DNA of 64,000 bases from assembly GCA_026129135.1 (NCBI GenBank), contig JAHCIQ010000009.1, positions 62,001 through 126,000 on the forward strand, in the 5' to 3' direction. Position numbers and translations under genes: made by a program. This document shows positions 16,573 to 25,430 of this stretch, piece by piece; position 1 is the first letter of the stretch, and the number at the start of each line of letters is the position of its first letter. A model generated the notes under the pieces. It was not told the origin of the DNA and searched no databases. It was given only the letters and a program-made list of their open reading frames with translations. This DNA comes from Cyanobacteria bacterium TGS_CYA1 (lineage in GTDB: Bacteria > Cyanobacteriota > Vampirovibrionia > Obscuribacterales > Obscuribacteraceae).

Positions 16573-17917
16573 GTCCTCGCTCCTCGTAATCCCTGAACAT
16601 ATCGAAACTGGCGCAAGCAGGCGAAAGTACCACTGGACCTAATTTGAGTTCCAGTGCCAATTTTACTGCTGCATCCAAAGTAGCCACCCGGTAGATGTTT
16701 TGTACACCAGCTTGAGTGAAATTTAAATTGAAACGATCTGCGGCTTCTCCGATCAGAATGACGGCGCTCGTGCACTGTCTGACTCTGTTTGCAAGATCTG
16801 TAAGCGAAGTTCCTTTGTCTTTGCCACCCGCAATTAGAACCACTTTTTGATCGCCAAAGGCTTCGAGCGCCTTAATGGTCGATTCGGTGTTAGTGGCCTT
16901 GGAGTCGTTAAAGAATTCGATACCATCTATGGTGTCGATGAATTCCAATCGATGCTCGAGCGCGGTAAAGGATTGCAGTGCGCTTGCTATTGCCTTGCTA
17001 TCGACTCCAAGCAACAACGCACAAGATGCTGCTGCCAGAGCATTTTCAACGTTGTGCGCGCCCTTGATTTTAAGCTGATCGACGCGACACAAAACATGCA
17101 CCTGCATATTGCGTCGCAAGCAAATGAAATTGTCCGAAACATAAGCGCCTTGAATGCAATTTTCGAGTTCTGATTTTTGGGAAAAGGGGAAAATCTCAGC
17201 CATAGTGGTCGTTGAGATTACGATTGGATCGTCATAGTTCAAGACTGCAAATGACGACATCCCTTGCTTGTAAAAGAGTTTTTGCTTGGCTTTGATATAA
17301 GGCTCGAGCCCCTGATGCCAGTCGAGGTGATCGGGGGTGAGATTGAGCCAGACACCTACTTTAGGAGCAAAATCGGTGCAATATTCAAGCTGGTAAGAGC
17401 TTACTTCTGCCACCAGAAAATCGACTTTCTTGCCCTCTTCCGCCTCGGTCAAAACTTCTAAAATTGGCACGCCGATATTGCCACAATATGGCGCGCAAAG
17501 CCCAGATGAACTGAGAATATGGCTAATTAGCGCAGTAGTGGTCGACTTGCCGTTGGTGCCCGTGACTGCGACGATAGGCATCTTTGCCTCACTCGCCCTG
17601 CGAAAGGCGAATTCAATATCGCTCACTACTTCGATACCACGCTCGCGGGCAGTCACGATGATAGGCAGATTTGGCGCCATTCCAGGACTTACGATGCATA
17701 ATTTTGCCTTGGCTAAACACTTTTGCGTGTGACCGCCAAACTCGCATTCGACTGAAAGTTTTTTAAGCTCTTCGCGAACAGTGTCGGGCACCTTATTTTC
17801 GGGTGCAGCATCCGAAACGAATATATCGAAACCCAGGCGCTTCAGATATCTGATAGAAGCAAGTCCGCTCCTACCCAGTCCAAAGACAGTTACATTGCGA
17901 TTTTCAGGCTTGTTCAC
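16514..17917 (-). CDS. murD: UDP-N-acetylmuramoyl-L-alanine--D-glutamate ligase
   Basis: 467 residues from GTG 17917. MurD adds D-glutamate to UDP-MurNAc-L-Ala in the cytoplasm using ATP. Visible: N-terminal VTVFGLGRSGLA, SPGMAPNLP, the ATP loop VTGTNGKSTTTAL, GNIGVP, EVSSYQLE, LNLTPDHLDWH, and the C-terminal FNDSKATN and IAGGKDKG blocks. An upstream in-frame GTG at 17950 would lie inside the hairpin at 17945-17981 and give an atypically long start, so I prefer 17917. It is the first gene of the murD-ftsW-murG run. Confidence 0.94.
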   Translation of the reverse strand: MNKPENRNVTVFGLGRSGLASIRYLKRLGFDIFVSDAAPENKVPDTVREELKKLSVECEFGGHTQKCLAKAKLCIVSPGMAPNLPIIVTARERGIEVVSDIEFAFRRASEAKMPIVAVTGTNGKSTTTALISHILSSSGLCAPYCGNIGVPILEVLTEAEEGKKVDFLVAEVSSYQLEYCTDFAPKVGVWLNLTPDHLDWHQGLEPYIKAKQKLFYKQGMSSFAVLNYDDPIVISTTTMAEIFPFSQKSELENCIQGAYVSDNFICLRRNMQVHVLCRVDQLKIKGAHNVENALAAASCALLLGVDSKAIASALQSFTALEHRLEFIDTIDGIEFFNDSKATNTESTIKALEAFGDQKVVLIAGGKDKGTSLTDLANRVRQCTSAVILIGEAADRFNLNFTQAGVQNIYRVATLDAAVKLALELKLGPVVLSPACASFDMFRDYEERGHVFKNIVRAKQKELASQAK

Positions 17918-17944
17918 TGCCCAATAATAACAACTCTTGAAAGC

Positions 17945-17981
17945 AAACACTACCTGAATTTTTTAGTTTCAGGCAGTGTTT
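17945..17981 (-). terminator. Strong hairpin between the TPR gene and murD
   Basis: Arms at 17945-17958 and 17968-17981 pair over 14 positions around a 9-base loop. The single non-Watson-Crick position is A/C in plus-strand RNA but U-G wobble in minus-strand RNA, so the structure is better suited to the minus-strand transcript running from the TPR gene into murD. No long U-tract follows, so it may be a terminator helped by other factors, an mRNA end stabiliser, or an attenuator of murD. Confidence 0.5.
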
Positions 17982-18018
17982 TAGTGCTATTTGCTTTAAT
18001 TGGCTGTAAAGACCAGCT

Positions 18019-19896
18019 CTAGCCGCCGCGCTTGGCAGCAGCTTCTTTTTCTTTCATCTCGAGCTTATATGCCTTTTCTTTAAGATTGCCAATCCTTTTA
18101 TTGAGCTTTTCTAGCTCTTTAGGCGGAATGCTCGGGCTTAGAGCGATATAAGCATTGTATTGATCCACTGCTTCTTTCAAGTCTTTTGAAGCTTGAGGCT
18201 TTACTCGCTCAAGTGTCGAAGCTAGCGAGTAGCGAGCCATCGGCACTTTGGGGTCACCATATATAGAGGCATGATATTTATCTATTGCAGAAGCCAATTG
18301 TTTTTTGCGCGATAAATCGTCAGCCAGTGTGAGGTCTTGTTTGGCCACGTCACGAGCTTTGGAAACCTGGTTCATGCCGCGCTTAGCGCGTGCTTCTCCA
18401 CCTGGGAAAGTAGAAGCTTTTTTGTAAGCAGCTTCTGCACTCTTCAGGTCTTTAATCATGAGCGCAAGGTCAGCAACAGCGAAAGCGCCTTTGGCATCAG
18501 TAGAATTGTTGATTACTGTAGCCATTTGCTGATCGGCTTCAGCGAATTTGTCTTGAGCAAGCAAGGCTTCAGCGTATGCTATGCGCTCACCATCATTGGT
18601 TGGTGCCTGAATCGATTTGAGATCGACCGGTTCACCAGCCATGATGCGCATTTTCATTTGAGCCAAACGCAATTCCATATTGTTTGGATTCATTTGCACT
18701 GCTTTGTCGATCATCGCTTTGGCATTTTCATACTCGTTCGAAACGAAAAAGGCGCTTGTAGCATCTTTGTTTGCTTTTAGATAATAACCGCGAGTGAGTC
18801 CTTGAGCGGCTTGCGCGTCTTGAGGACTTTTCTCGAGCACGAGCGAATATTCTTTGATTGCATCATCCAGTTTTTCCAGTTTCAAACTGAGGTCGGCGAC
18901 GCGCATGTGAAGCGGGGTGCTGTCCGGGTTCAAAGCAAGTCCGGAGCGCACGTCTGAAATTGCAAGCTCGAGATCACCACGCGACTCGGTGATGTCTGCT
19001 TTGCCAAGATATGGTTCTGGATTCTCTGGCTTGATCCGAATAGATTCGTTATAGGCCGAGACGGCAGCAGTGGTGTTGCCTTGCGCAGCGTATATTTCGC
19101 CACGTGTTTGCCATACTGGAGCGCTGTTTCTGTTTTGATAAAGCGAAGTGTTCAACTCTTTGAGTGCTTCATCATATAGACCTTGTTTGAAATATGTTCT
19201 TCCAAGACCGTAGTGGGCTGTCGAGTTGCCAGATGCAAGCGAAATAGCCTGTTTGAAATCGGCCACTGCAGATGCATAATCGCCTTTGGTCAAATTAACA
19301 AGACCAGCTCCACTAAAGGCTTCTGAGAAATGTGGATCATTTCTTTGCGCTTCTTTGAATTCATTCAAAGCTTCGTCCAATCTACCTTGATTGCGATAGA
19401 TATTACCCAAAGTGTAGTGAGCTTCAGGCATTCCGGGATCGATATTCAATCCCATTTTTGCTTCAGCCTCGGCATTTTTCAAAATCGCATCTGTTTGATT
19501 ACGAATGGTCTGACTGGACGATTGCAATCTGTTATACATGACCATTGCAAGACCAGCATGGGCAGGAGCGTTTTGTGGGTCTAACTCGAGGGCTTTTTTG
19601 AATTGCTCTTCGGCTCCATCTAATTTGAATTGTTTGGCCATCGCCATCCCGTATCCGACACGACCGGGAACGCTCTTTGGATTTCTTTGAATGGCGTCAT
19701 GATAAAGCTTTTCAGCATCACCGAATTTACCTTGAATCATCGCTTCGTCGCCGAGCACTACGTCCTTCTCTAGTTTTACTTTGTATGTTTTCTTTTCTCT
19801 GCAGATACCCTGGCTTCCTACACTGTCGCAGTTCATGCCAATGACGGGCAACAAACCAAGCGTGCAAGCTAGAATCGAACTGGTTAAGATACGCAT
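18019..19896 (-). CDS. Secreted multi-TPR protein
   Basis: 625 residues. The N-terminus (MRILTSSILACTLGLLPVIG) is a signal peptide, and the first Cys lies at MNC about residue 23. From about residue 48 there are roughly ten tetratricopeptide repeats, for example KNAEAEAKMGLNIDPGMPEA, LGNIYRNQGRLDEALNEFKE and LGRTYFKQGLYDEALKEL, followed by a more divergent helical region and a Lys/Glu-rich end (EMKEKEAAAKRGG). TPR arrays are protein-binding scaffolds; here it would act in the periplasm or at the outer membrane. The start has GGAG about 6 bases upstream. It precedes murD on the same strand with a hairpin between. The partner is unknown. Confidence 0.85.
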   Translation of the reverse strand: MRILTSSILACTLGLLPVIGMNCDSVGSQGICREKKTYKVKLEKDVVLGDEAMIQGKFGDAEKLYHDAIQRNPKSVPGRVGYGMAMAKQFKLDGAEEQFKKALELDPQNAPAHAGLAMVMYNRLQSSSQTIRNQTDAILKNAEAEAKMGLNIDPGMPEAHYTLGNIYRNQGRLDEALNEFKEAQRNDPHFSEAFSGAGLVNLTKGDYASAVADFKQAISLASGNSTAHYGLGRTYFKQGLYDEALKELNTSLYQNRNSAPVWQTRGEIYAAQGNTTAAVSAYNESIRIKPENPEPYLGKADITESRGDLELAISDVRSGLALNPDSTPLHMRVADLSLKLEKLDDAIKEYSLVLEKSPQDAQAAQGLTRGYYLKANKDATSAFFVSNEYENAKAMIDKAVQMNPNNMELRLAQMKMRIMAGEPVDLKSIQAPTNDGERIAYAEALLAQDKFAEADQQMATVINNSTDAKGAFAVADLALMIKDLKSAEAAYKKASTFPGGEARAKRGMNQVSKARDVAKQDLTLADDLSRKKQLASAIDKYHASIYGDPKVPMARYSLASTLERVKPQASKDLKEAVDQYNAYIALSPSIPPKELEKLNKRIGNLKEKAYKLEMKEKEAAAKRGG

Positions 19897-20068
19897 AATT
19901 TTCTCCGTTGGGGATGCAGTAAAACTGCCCTTAGCACAGCCGCCCTCTTAAAGTGCTTTCGCAAAGTCCGGCAGGAGTCAGATTCTAACCGGTCAAAGTA
20001 AAAAACCATAATCCTGACAACTTTAGTTTTATGGAGTGCCGGATCTTTGCAGTAAACTCTATGGTTAT

Positions 20069-20830
20069 ATGTCAGGTCATTCCAAGTGGGCAACAATAAA
20101 ACGTCAAAAAGCGGTGGTCGACGCCAAGCGTGGTGTCGTATACGCCAAGATGGCGCGCGAAATTATCGTTGCAGCCAAGCTTGGAGGCCCGGATCCGCAG
20201 GCTAATTTTCGCTTGCGCACAGCTATCGAGCGCGCAAAAGCAGAGGGTGTACCCAACGACAATATTGATAGAGCAATCGAAAAAGGCTCTGGTGGCGCTG
20301 GTGCAAGCGATGTTGAAGAACTCACATATGAAGGTTACGGTCCAGGTGGCATAGCCATCTTGGTTAAATGCGCTACGGATAATAGACACAGAACAGCTGG
20401 AGACCTGCGTTTCTATTTCTCTAAAAATGGCGGCAATATGGGCGAAAGTGGCTGCGTTTCGTGGATGTTCAAAGAGCGGGGCGAAATCATAATTGCCAAA
20501 GAGCAGAAACTGGATGAAGACGAGCTTTTACTCAAGATTAGCGACGCTGGTGCAGATGATTTACTGGACCAGGAAGACTGTTTACTTGCCATAAGTTCTC
20601 CGTCGAATTTCGAGCACGTTCAAAAAGCCTGTCGGGAAGCCGGCGCTCGAATTGAAAGTGCTGATCTCGTGATGTCACCGGACAACACAGTTGAAGTAAC
20701 CGAAAAAAACACGGCCCGCTCACTACTCAAGCTTATAGATACGCTTGAAAATCACGATGACGTGCAACACGTTTATGCCAATTTCGATATGAGCGCCGAA
20801 TGGCTTGAAGAATTTGGTCGCGAAAACTAG
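20069..20830 (+). CDS. yebC: YebC/PmpR family protein (transcriptional regulator / translation factor)
   Basis: 253 residues from ATG 20069, where the family's invariant start MSGHSKWATIKRQK begins; an in-frame GTG further upstream would add an atypical extension. Other family blocks are AKMAREIIVAAKLGGPDP, NFRLRTAIERAKAEGVPNDNI, GYGPGGIAILV and TDNRHRTAGDLRF with KNGGNMGESGCVSWMF. The family was described as DNA-binding regulators, and recent work links some members to relief of ribosome stalling. It stands alone here, divergent from the TPR gene. Confidence 0.94.
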   Translation: MSGHSKWATIKRQKAVVDAKRGVVYAKMAREIIVAAKLGGPDPQANFRLRTAIERAKAEGVPNDNIDRAIEKGSGGAGASDVEELTYEGYGPGGIAILVKCATDNRHRTAGDLRFYFSKNGGNMGESGCVSWMFKERGEIIIAKEQKLDEDELLLKISDAGADDLLDQEDCLLAISSPSNFEHVQKACREAGARIESADLVMSPDNTVEVTEKNTARSLLKLIDTLENHDDVQHVYANFDMSAEWLEEFGREN

Positions 20831-21424
20831 AAACGCATTCCTTATATATAGGAATAGAAATCGTATGGGTTTGAATGTAGAAATTTATGCTCAAACGCCC
20901 CCTTGACATAACGGGCTGTTTGTAACGAACCCGCAATAATTGATCACTTTGCAATAAGGGTTGTAAAGCAGCATTTAATCTCGGCTCTTTGCGTAACATC
21001 CGGACAGCAAGCGGGTTTTCTTGGTCTCAAATGGGTGTCTAATCTTAAATTGACCCCATTACATGCATACTCACTGATTAAATTGATCCGCAAGCGATCG
21101 ATCGTTACAGTTCTTAACCCGGGCGACCTCTTGCCCTTTACCTCCCTCTTACATGAGAAGCATCTCAGAAAGCAAGCCTATATAGGTTCAGTCTGGCCCG
21201 GTGCCTTGGCGCTCGATATACACATCGGACTACAAATGCATATAGTCAACCTTTCTGTCAACGACGATCGGATTAGACCTCTTTCAGATTCAGGTCGATC
21301 CAAACAGGTTCCCAAAAATTGAGGTTGTCAACCGTCCTTTGACGGACTCGACCGAATTTTGGTAACTTGGCGCCTGCTCAAACCCGAACCCCCATTCAAC
21401 GGCAAAGTCGCAAGATCAATACCA
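20831..21424. other. Gene-poor region of about 590 bases upstream of rlpA
   Basis: No convincing gene was found. A possible 95-codon frame (21035-21322) lacks a ribosome site and family resemblance. Structure that can be seen: a short stem at about 20838-20853 just after yebC (ATTCCT/AGGAAT), a TTGACA hexamer at 20903-20908, a longer hairpin with arms 21030-21039 and 21052-21060 (nine pairs and one bulged T, 12-base loop), and a small CCGTC/GACGG hairpin near 21330-21345. These could belong to a leader or small RNA controlling rlpA. I could not match them to a known RNA family. Confidence 0.35.
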
Positions 21425-22222
21425 ATGAATAAATTCAACACTCTGCATAAACTGGCTCTGACAGCGACGCTTCTTGTCGTTTGCGCAGGCAAGGCGCAGG
21501 CGCAACCCAGTCAGGAAAAGCGGGTCAAGCCCGAGATTTCCACTACTGTATGGGTCGACAATAAAGTCGAATACGCCTCGGTCACAGTAAACGGCAAAGA
21601 CATTCTCACTTATACAAGTGAAGGTGAACCAGGAGCAAGCGAAGATAAAGCTTCTAAGCTCGCTGAAAAGATTCAAGAGTGGCTGGACACCAAACATGGC
21701 TCTTTCGACCAGCTACAAGCCACCAGCGAGAGCAATCTTGGTGTTTTTAAATGTGGCAGCGAGACTGCAATCAAATTCGAAGTTCCTGATTCGTGTCAAA
21801 ACGTCGCAGCAGCAAGTGCTCAAGCCCTTGCAGCGATGAAAGATGCAGCTGGAATCAAGGCACAAGCGCCAACTACCGCTATAGCTACTCAAAACGGGAT
21901 AGACCCAGAAGATGTTGATACCCAAGGTTTAAGCCGCTTTTCAGGCAAAGCTTCCTGGTATGGGGGCAAATTCCACGGGCGTCGTTCGGCATCGGGCGAA
22001 CGTTTCGACTGCAACAATCTTACCGCTGCTCACCGCACACTTCCGTTTGGAACCAAACTACTGGTCAGAAACAAACGCACTGGTGCCTCGTGCGTAGTTA
22101 AGGTCTCAGACCGCGGACCTTACTCACATGGACGCGTAATCGATTTATCCATGGGCGCAGCCAAACAGCTCAATATGATATCTTCGGGCGTTGCCAACGT
22201 TGATGTCTTTGTCATGAACTAA
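21425..22222 (+). CDS. rlpA: RlpA-like septal ring lytic transglycosylase domain protein
   Basis: 265 residues from ATG 21425. Signal peptide LALTATLLVVCAGKAQAQ (cleavage near residue 25), a poorly conserved middle region of about 130 residues, and a C-terminal double-psi beta-barrel domain (about residues 175-265). That domain has the RlpA pattern GKASWYGGKFHGRRSASGE, AAHRTLPFGT, VKVSDRGPY and GRVIDLSMGAAKQL. The family cleaves or binds peptidoglycan lacking stem peptides. No SPOR domain is seen. The start lies in a purine-rich context without a strong ribosome site. Upstream is a long structured untranslated region. Confidence 0.88.
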   Translation: MNKFNTLHKLALTATLLVVCAGKAQAQPSQEKRVKPEISTTVWVDNKVEYASVTVNGKDILTYTSEGEPGASEDKASKLAEKIQEWLDTKHGSFDQLQATSESNLGVFKCGSETAIKFEVPDSCQNVAAASAQALAAMKDAAGIKAQAPTTAIATQNGIDPEDVDTQGLSRFSGKASWYGGKFHGRRSASGERFDCNNLTAAHRTLPFGTKLLVRNKRTGASCVVKVSDRGPYSHGRVIDLSMGAAKQLNMISSGVANVDVFVMN

Positions 22223-22285
22223 TACAACGCAAAATAAACCCGCCTCTAAATGTGCCAGAGCTTGTCTGCTAGAATGCTCTGTCTC

Positions 22286-23764
22286 ATGACTCAGATCAAA
22301 ACAGATATGAAACATCGTGTTCGAATTGCCCCGTCACCCACGGGCAAACTCCACCTGGGCACAGCCAGAACCGCGCTCTACAACTATTTGTACGCCAAAA
22401 ATAAAGGCGGCGACTTCATACTGCGCCTTGAAGACACTGATTCGGAGCGGTCTCGCGAAGAGTACACCAAAGATATCATTGCTGGTCTGCGCTGGCTAGG
22501 ATTGACCTGGGACGAAGGTCCCGACATAGGCGGTCCCTATCCGCCCTATCGCCAGACCGAAAAAGAAGAACATTATCAAAATGTGGCAAACAAGCTCATT
22601 TCGAGCACTTTTGCTTATCACTGCTACGCCACTCCAGAAGAACTGGCGGCCCTCAAAGAAGAACAGAGTCAAAAGGGTCTTCCCTCCCGCTACGACAATC
22701 GCGGACGAAATCTAAGCAAAGAAGACCACGAGCGTTTCGAAGCAGAAGGACGCGTACCTTCTGTTCGTTTCAGAGTTGAAGAGCCGCAGGAAATTCACTG
22801 GGACGATTTGATCAAAGGGCGAATCAACGTCAATAGTTCAGACCTTGGCGGCGACCTGGTCATAGTGAAGTCGAGCGGAATCGCAACTTATAACTTTGCC
22901 GTCGTGGTAGACGACATAGACATGCACATGAGTCTCGTCATGCGGGGCGAAGACCATATACACAACACGGCAAAACAGCTTTTGCTCTTCGAAGCTCTTG
23001 GTCAAAAGCCGCCACAGTTTGCTCATGCAGCGCTCATCTTCGACAAAGACCACAAGAAATTGTCCAAACGCGCTCATGGTGAATTCGTGCACATAGATGC
23101 TTATCGTACAGATGGCTATATGCCAGAAGCGATAGTGAATTATCTGGTTCAAATGAGCTGGAATCCGCCAAACAACGAAGAGTTCTTTACCCTGGACGAA
23201 GCGGCAAACATGTTCGACGTGCACAAAGTAAGTAAGAGTCCAGCTGTGTTCGATCCTGATAAACTCAACTGGTTCAACTCACACTACATTCGCCAGCTGC
23301 CACTGGATGTGGTGACAGAGCGCGCCCGCCCATATCTGACCGACTTCGATTTAACCAAATACAGCTCGGATGAATTAAAAGCAATAGTCGCCATTGTTCG
23401 CGAGTCAGTGACAAAGCTTTCTCAAATAAAAGCTCAATCGGCTTTCTTCTTTTCTGACAAAATCGAAATCTCGCCCGAACTGGTAAGCGAAGCACTGAGC
23501 GATGAGACCTCAGCCTTAGTGCTTGAGCGATGTTTGAGCAAGTTATCCGATATTCCCTTTGGCGATGCTGCAGGTGCAAAAGCAATAATTTCAAAAGTAG
23601 GCGAAGAAGCGGGTGCAAAAGGCAAAAAACTTTTCCAACCAATTCGAGCAGCAATACAAGGGCAGGCACACGGACCAGACCTAGGCGCAGTCATTTCCGC
23701 CCTGGGACAATCAAGAGTAAAAGCTCGTCTTGAAGCTGCTCTTGCACACTGCAAAAAAAATTGA
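22286..23764 (+). CDS. gltX: Glutamyl-tRNA synthetase
   Basis: A class Ib aminoacyl-tRNA synthetase of about 492 residues from ATG 22286; a second in-frame ATG at 22307 directly precedes the conserved HRVRIAPSPTG and is equally plausible. The HIGH-type signature is LHLGTARTALYN and the KMSKS-type is KKLSKRAHG. The product Glu-tRNA also feeds the C5 heme pathway through HemA, encoded 18 kb downstream. A TAGAAT hexamer lies about 12 bases before ATG 22286. The cysS start codon follows 10 bases after the stop, so gltX-cysS is probably one operon. Confidence 0.96.
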   Translation: MTQIKTDMKHRVRIAPSPTGKLHLGTARTALYNYLYAKNKGGDFILRLEDTDSERSREEYTKDIIAGLRWLGLTWDEGPDIGGPYPPYRQTEKEEHYQNVANKLISSTFAYHCYATPEELAALKEEQSQKGLPSRYDNRGRNLSKEDHERFEAEGRVPSVRFRVEEPQEIHWDDLIKGRINVNSSDLGGDLVIVKSSGIATYNFAVVVDDIDMHMSLVMRGEDHIHNTAKQLLLFEALGQKPPQFAHAALIFDKDHKKLSKRAHGEFVHIDAYRTDGYMPEAIVNYLVQMSWNPPNNEEFFTLDEAANMFDVHKVSKSPAVFDPDKLNWFNSHYIRQLPLDVVTERARPYLTDFDLTKYSSDELKAIVAIVRESVTKLSQIKAQSAFFFSDKIEISPELVSEALSDETSALVLERCLSKLSDIPFGDAAGAKAIISKVGEEAGAKGKKLFQPIRAAIQGQAHGPDLGAVISALGQSRVKARLEAALAHCKKN

Positions 23765-23774
23765 GAATCTAAAA

Positions 23775-25259
23775 GTGACCGACAACAATAATCAAATTCA
23801 AGTCTACAACACACTGTCAGGCAAGAAAGAAACTCTCGTGCCAATACGTGCAAACGAGCTAAGCATCTATTCCTGCGGTCCCACTGTTTACGACTGGAGT
23901 CATTTAGGACATGCTCGTATGAGCGTAGTCTGGGATGTAGCGCAACGTTATTTTCGTTATTACGGATACAAAGTCACTTATATCCGCAACATCACTGATA
24001 TCGACGACAAAATAATCAACCGAGCAGCCGAATTAGGAATTACCCCTGAAAAATTGGCCCGCTATTTTACTTACACATTCTGGGACGACATGCACCGACT
24101 CAATGTCCAGTCGCCAGATCGCGAACCGCGAGCGACTGAATTCGTTAATCAGATGATCGGGTTTATCGAAGAGTTAATCAAAAAGGGTCATGCTTATCAA
24201 AGCGGCGGCGATGTCTATTTCGACGTAATGTCTTTCGCCGATTACGGCTTGCTTTCCGGGCGCAAAGTAGAAGATTTGATTTCTGGTGCTCGCGACCAGG
24301 TTTTATCTCAAGAAGAACTTTTAGAGCGCAAAAAGAATGCTTGCGATTTTGCTCTTTGGAAATCTATTTCTAAAAAGTCGCCTGACGAAAAAGTCACAAG
24401 CTGGCAAACGCCCTGGGGAGAAGGTCGTCCAGGCTGGCATTTAGAATGCTCCACTATGATTAAACATGTACTTGGAGAGACGATTGATATTCATACCGGT
24501 GGCGAAGACCTCGTGTTTCCTCACCACGAAAATGAAATTGCACAATCGCAAGCTCTGCATGGTAAGCCGCCGGCCAAATACTGGATGCATAACAGTTTCG
24601 TTCAGGTTTCAGCTGAAAAAATGTCCAAATCGCTTGGAAATTTTTCCACGATTCGAGACATTCTAAAAAACTATTCGCCAGACACTGTAAGGCTTTTCAT
24701 TCTACAAACGCATTATCGACACCCAATAGACTTTACGACCGAAAGTCTGAATGCCAGTCGTCAGGCAATGTCTCGTCTGCTTAGAGCAGTAGGAGAACAA
24801 GCACAATCGACGCAAGGAAAACTGGATGTCCTGCAAGCAAACGGTCCAAGGAAAAAAGACGCAACCGACCTGGATAAAATCAAAAACGAGACAAGCCTCA
24901 AATTCGCAAAAGATTTTGAAGAAGCGATGAATAATGACTTGAACACTGCTCAAGCTTTATCCGCTTGCTTCAGTCTGGCGGATAAAATTTTCCAGGAATC
25001 TGAACAGGCCACAAAAGATAATTTGTCCTTGATTCTTGCTTTTCACTTGCAGGTTTTAGGTTTCACCCTGGAAGACTCAAGACTCATAGTGGGACCGGAA
25101 ATCGGCAAATCCGTACTCGACCTGATTGTTGAATTACGACAGGAAGCACGTGTCAAAAAAGACTATGCCACTTCCGACTTGATTCGCCAGAAACTCAGCA
25201 GTTGCGGGGTTACTTTGATGGACAGCCAGGGTGGTAAATCGAATTGGGAACTGGATTAA
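23775..25259 (+). CDS. cysS: Cysteinyl-tRNA synthetase
   Basis: 494 residues from GTG 23775. A longer frame starting at 23730 inside gltX is unlikely because the family begins near QVYNTLSGKKE. Signatures: the zinc Cys in YSCGPTVYDWSHLGHAR (also holding the HIGH-type motif), NITDIDDKII, WHLECSTM, GGEDLVFPHHENE with the zinc-binding His and Glu, and the KMSKSLGNF loop. The C-terminal anticodon domain ends in GGKSNWELD. It charges tRNA-Cys in the cytoplasm. Confidence 0.96.
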   Translation: MTDNNNQIQVYNTLSGKKETLVPIRANELSIYSCGPTVYDWSHLGHARMSVVWDVAQRYFRYYGYKVTYIRNITDIDDKIINRAAELGITPEKLARYFTYTFWDDMHRLNVQSPDREPRATEFVNQMIGFIEELIKKGHAYQSGGDVYFDVMSFADYGLLSGRKVEDLISGARDQVLSQEELLERKKNACDFALWKSISKKSPDEKVTSWQTPWGEGRPGWHLECSTMIKHVLGETIDIHTGGEDLVFPHHENEIAQSQALHGKPPAKYWMHNSFVQVSAEKMSKSLGNFSTIRDILKNYSPDTVRLFILQTHYRHPIDFTTESLNASRQAMSRLLRAVGEQAQSTQGKLDVLQANGPRKKDATDLDKIKNETSLKFAKDFEEAMNNDLNTAQALSACFSLADKIFQESEQATKDNLSLILAFHLQVLGFTLEDSRLIVGPEIGKSVLDLIVELRQEARVKKDYATSDLIRQKLSSCGVTLMDSQGGKSNWELD

Positions 25260-25313
25260 GGAAAAATTTTTGGTTAGTTTGCCTCTTTAGTCCGTCCAAG
25301 AGCCTCTAGCCTA

Positions 25314-25343
25314 TTGACGCATTTCAAATTGATCAGATACGAT
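25314..25343 (+). promoter_or_regulatory. Putative sigma-70-type promoter of the first TadG-like gene
   Basis: TTGACG at 25314-25319 and TACGAT at 25338-25343 are separated by 18 bases, placing transcription start near 25350, about 80 bases before the ATG at 25431. The paralogous gene at 28962 has the same -35 hexamer and the same spacing, which supports a functional pair. Confidence 0.4.
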
Positions 25344-25430
25344 CGTAATATTAACGGAGCTTAATATTCATAACTCTCTGGCGTTCTTTTCGAACAATTT
25401 GGCTTGTTCAGACTTACTATCGAGGTGCAT

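Noticed and set aside
21035-21322. A 95-codon frame in the region before rlpA
   Set aside because: No ribosome site, no family-like motifs, and its start falls inside a hairpin; too weak to call a gene.
20831-21424. A c-di-AMP (ydaO) riboswitch ahead of rlpA
   Set aside because: RlpA-type genes can carry this switch, but its conserved sequence blocks were not found here.
1615-22300. TATAAT-like hexamers 5-15 bases before starts at 1630, 9973, 11165 and 22286, as leaderless promoters
   Set aside because: AT-rich chance matches without -35 partners; transcription starts cannot be told from sequence alone.
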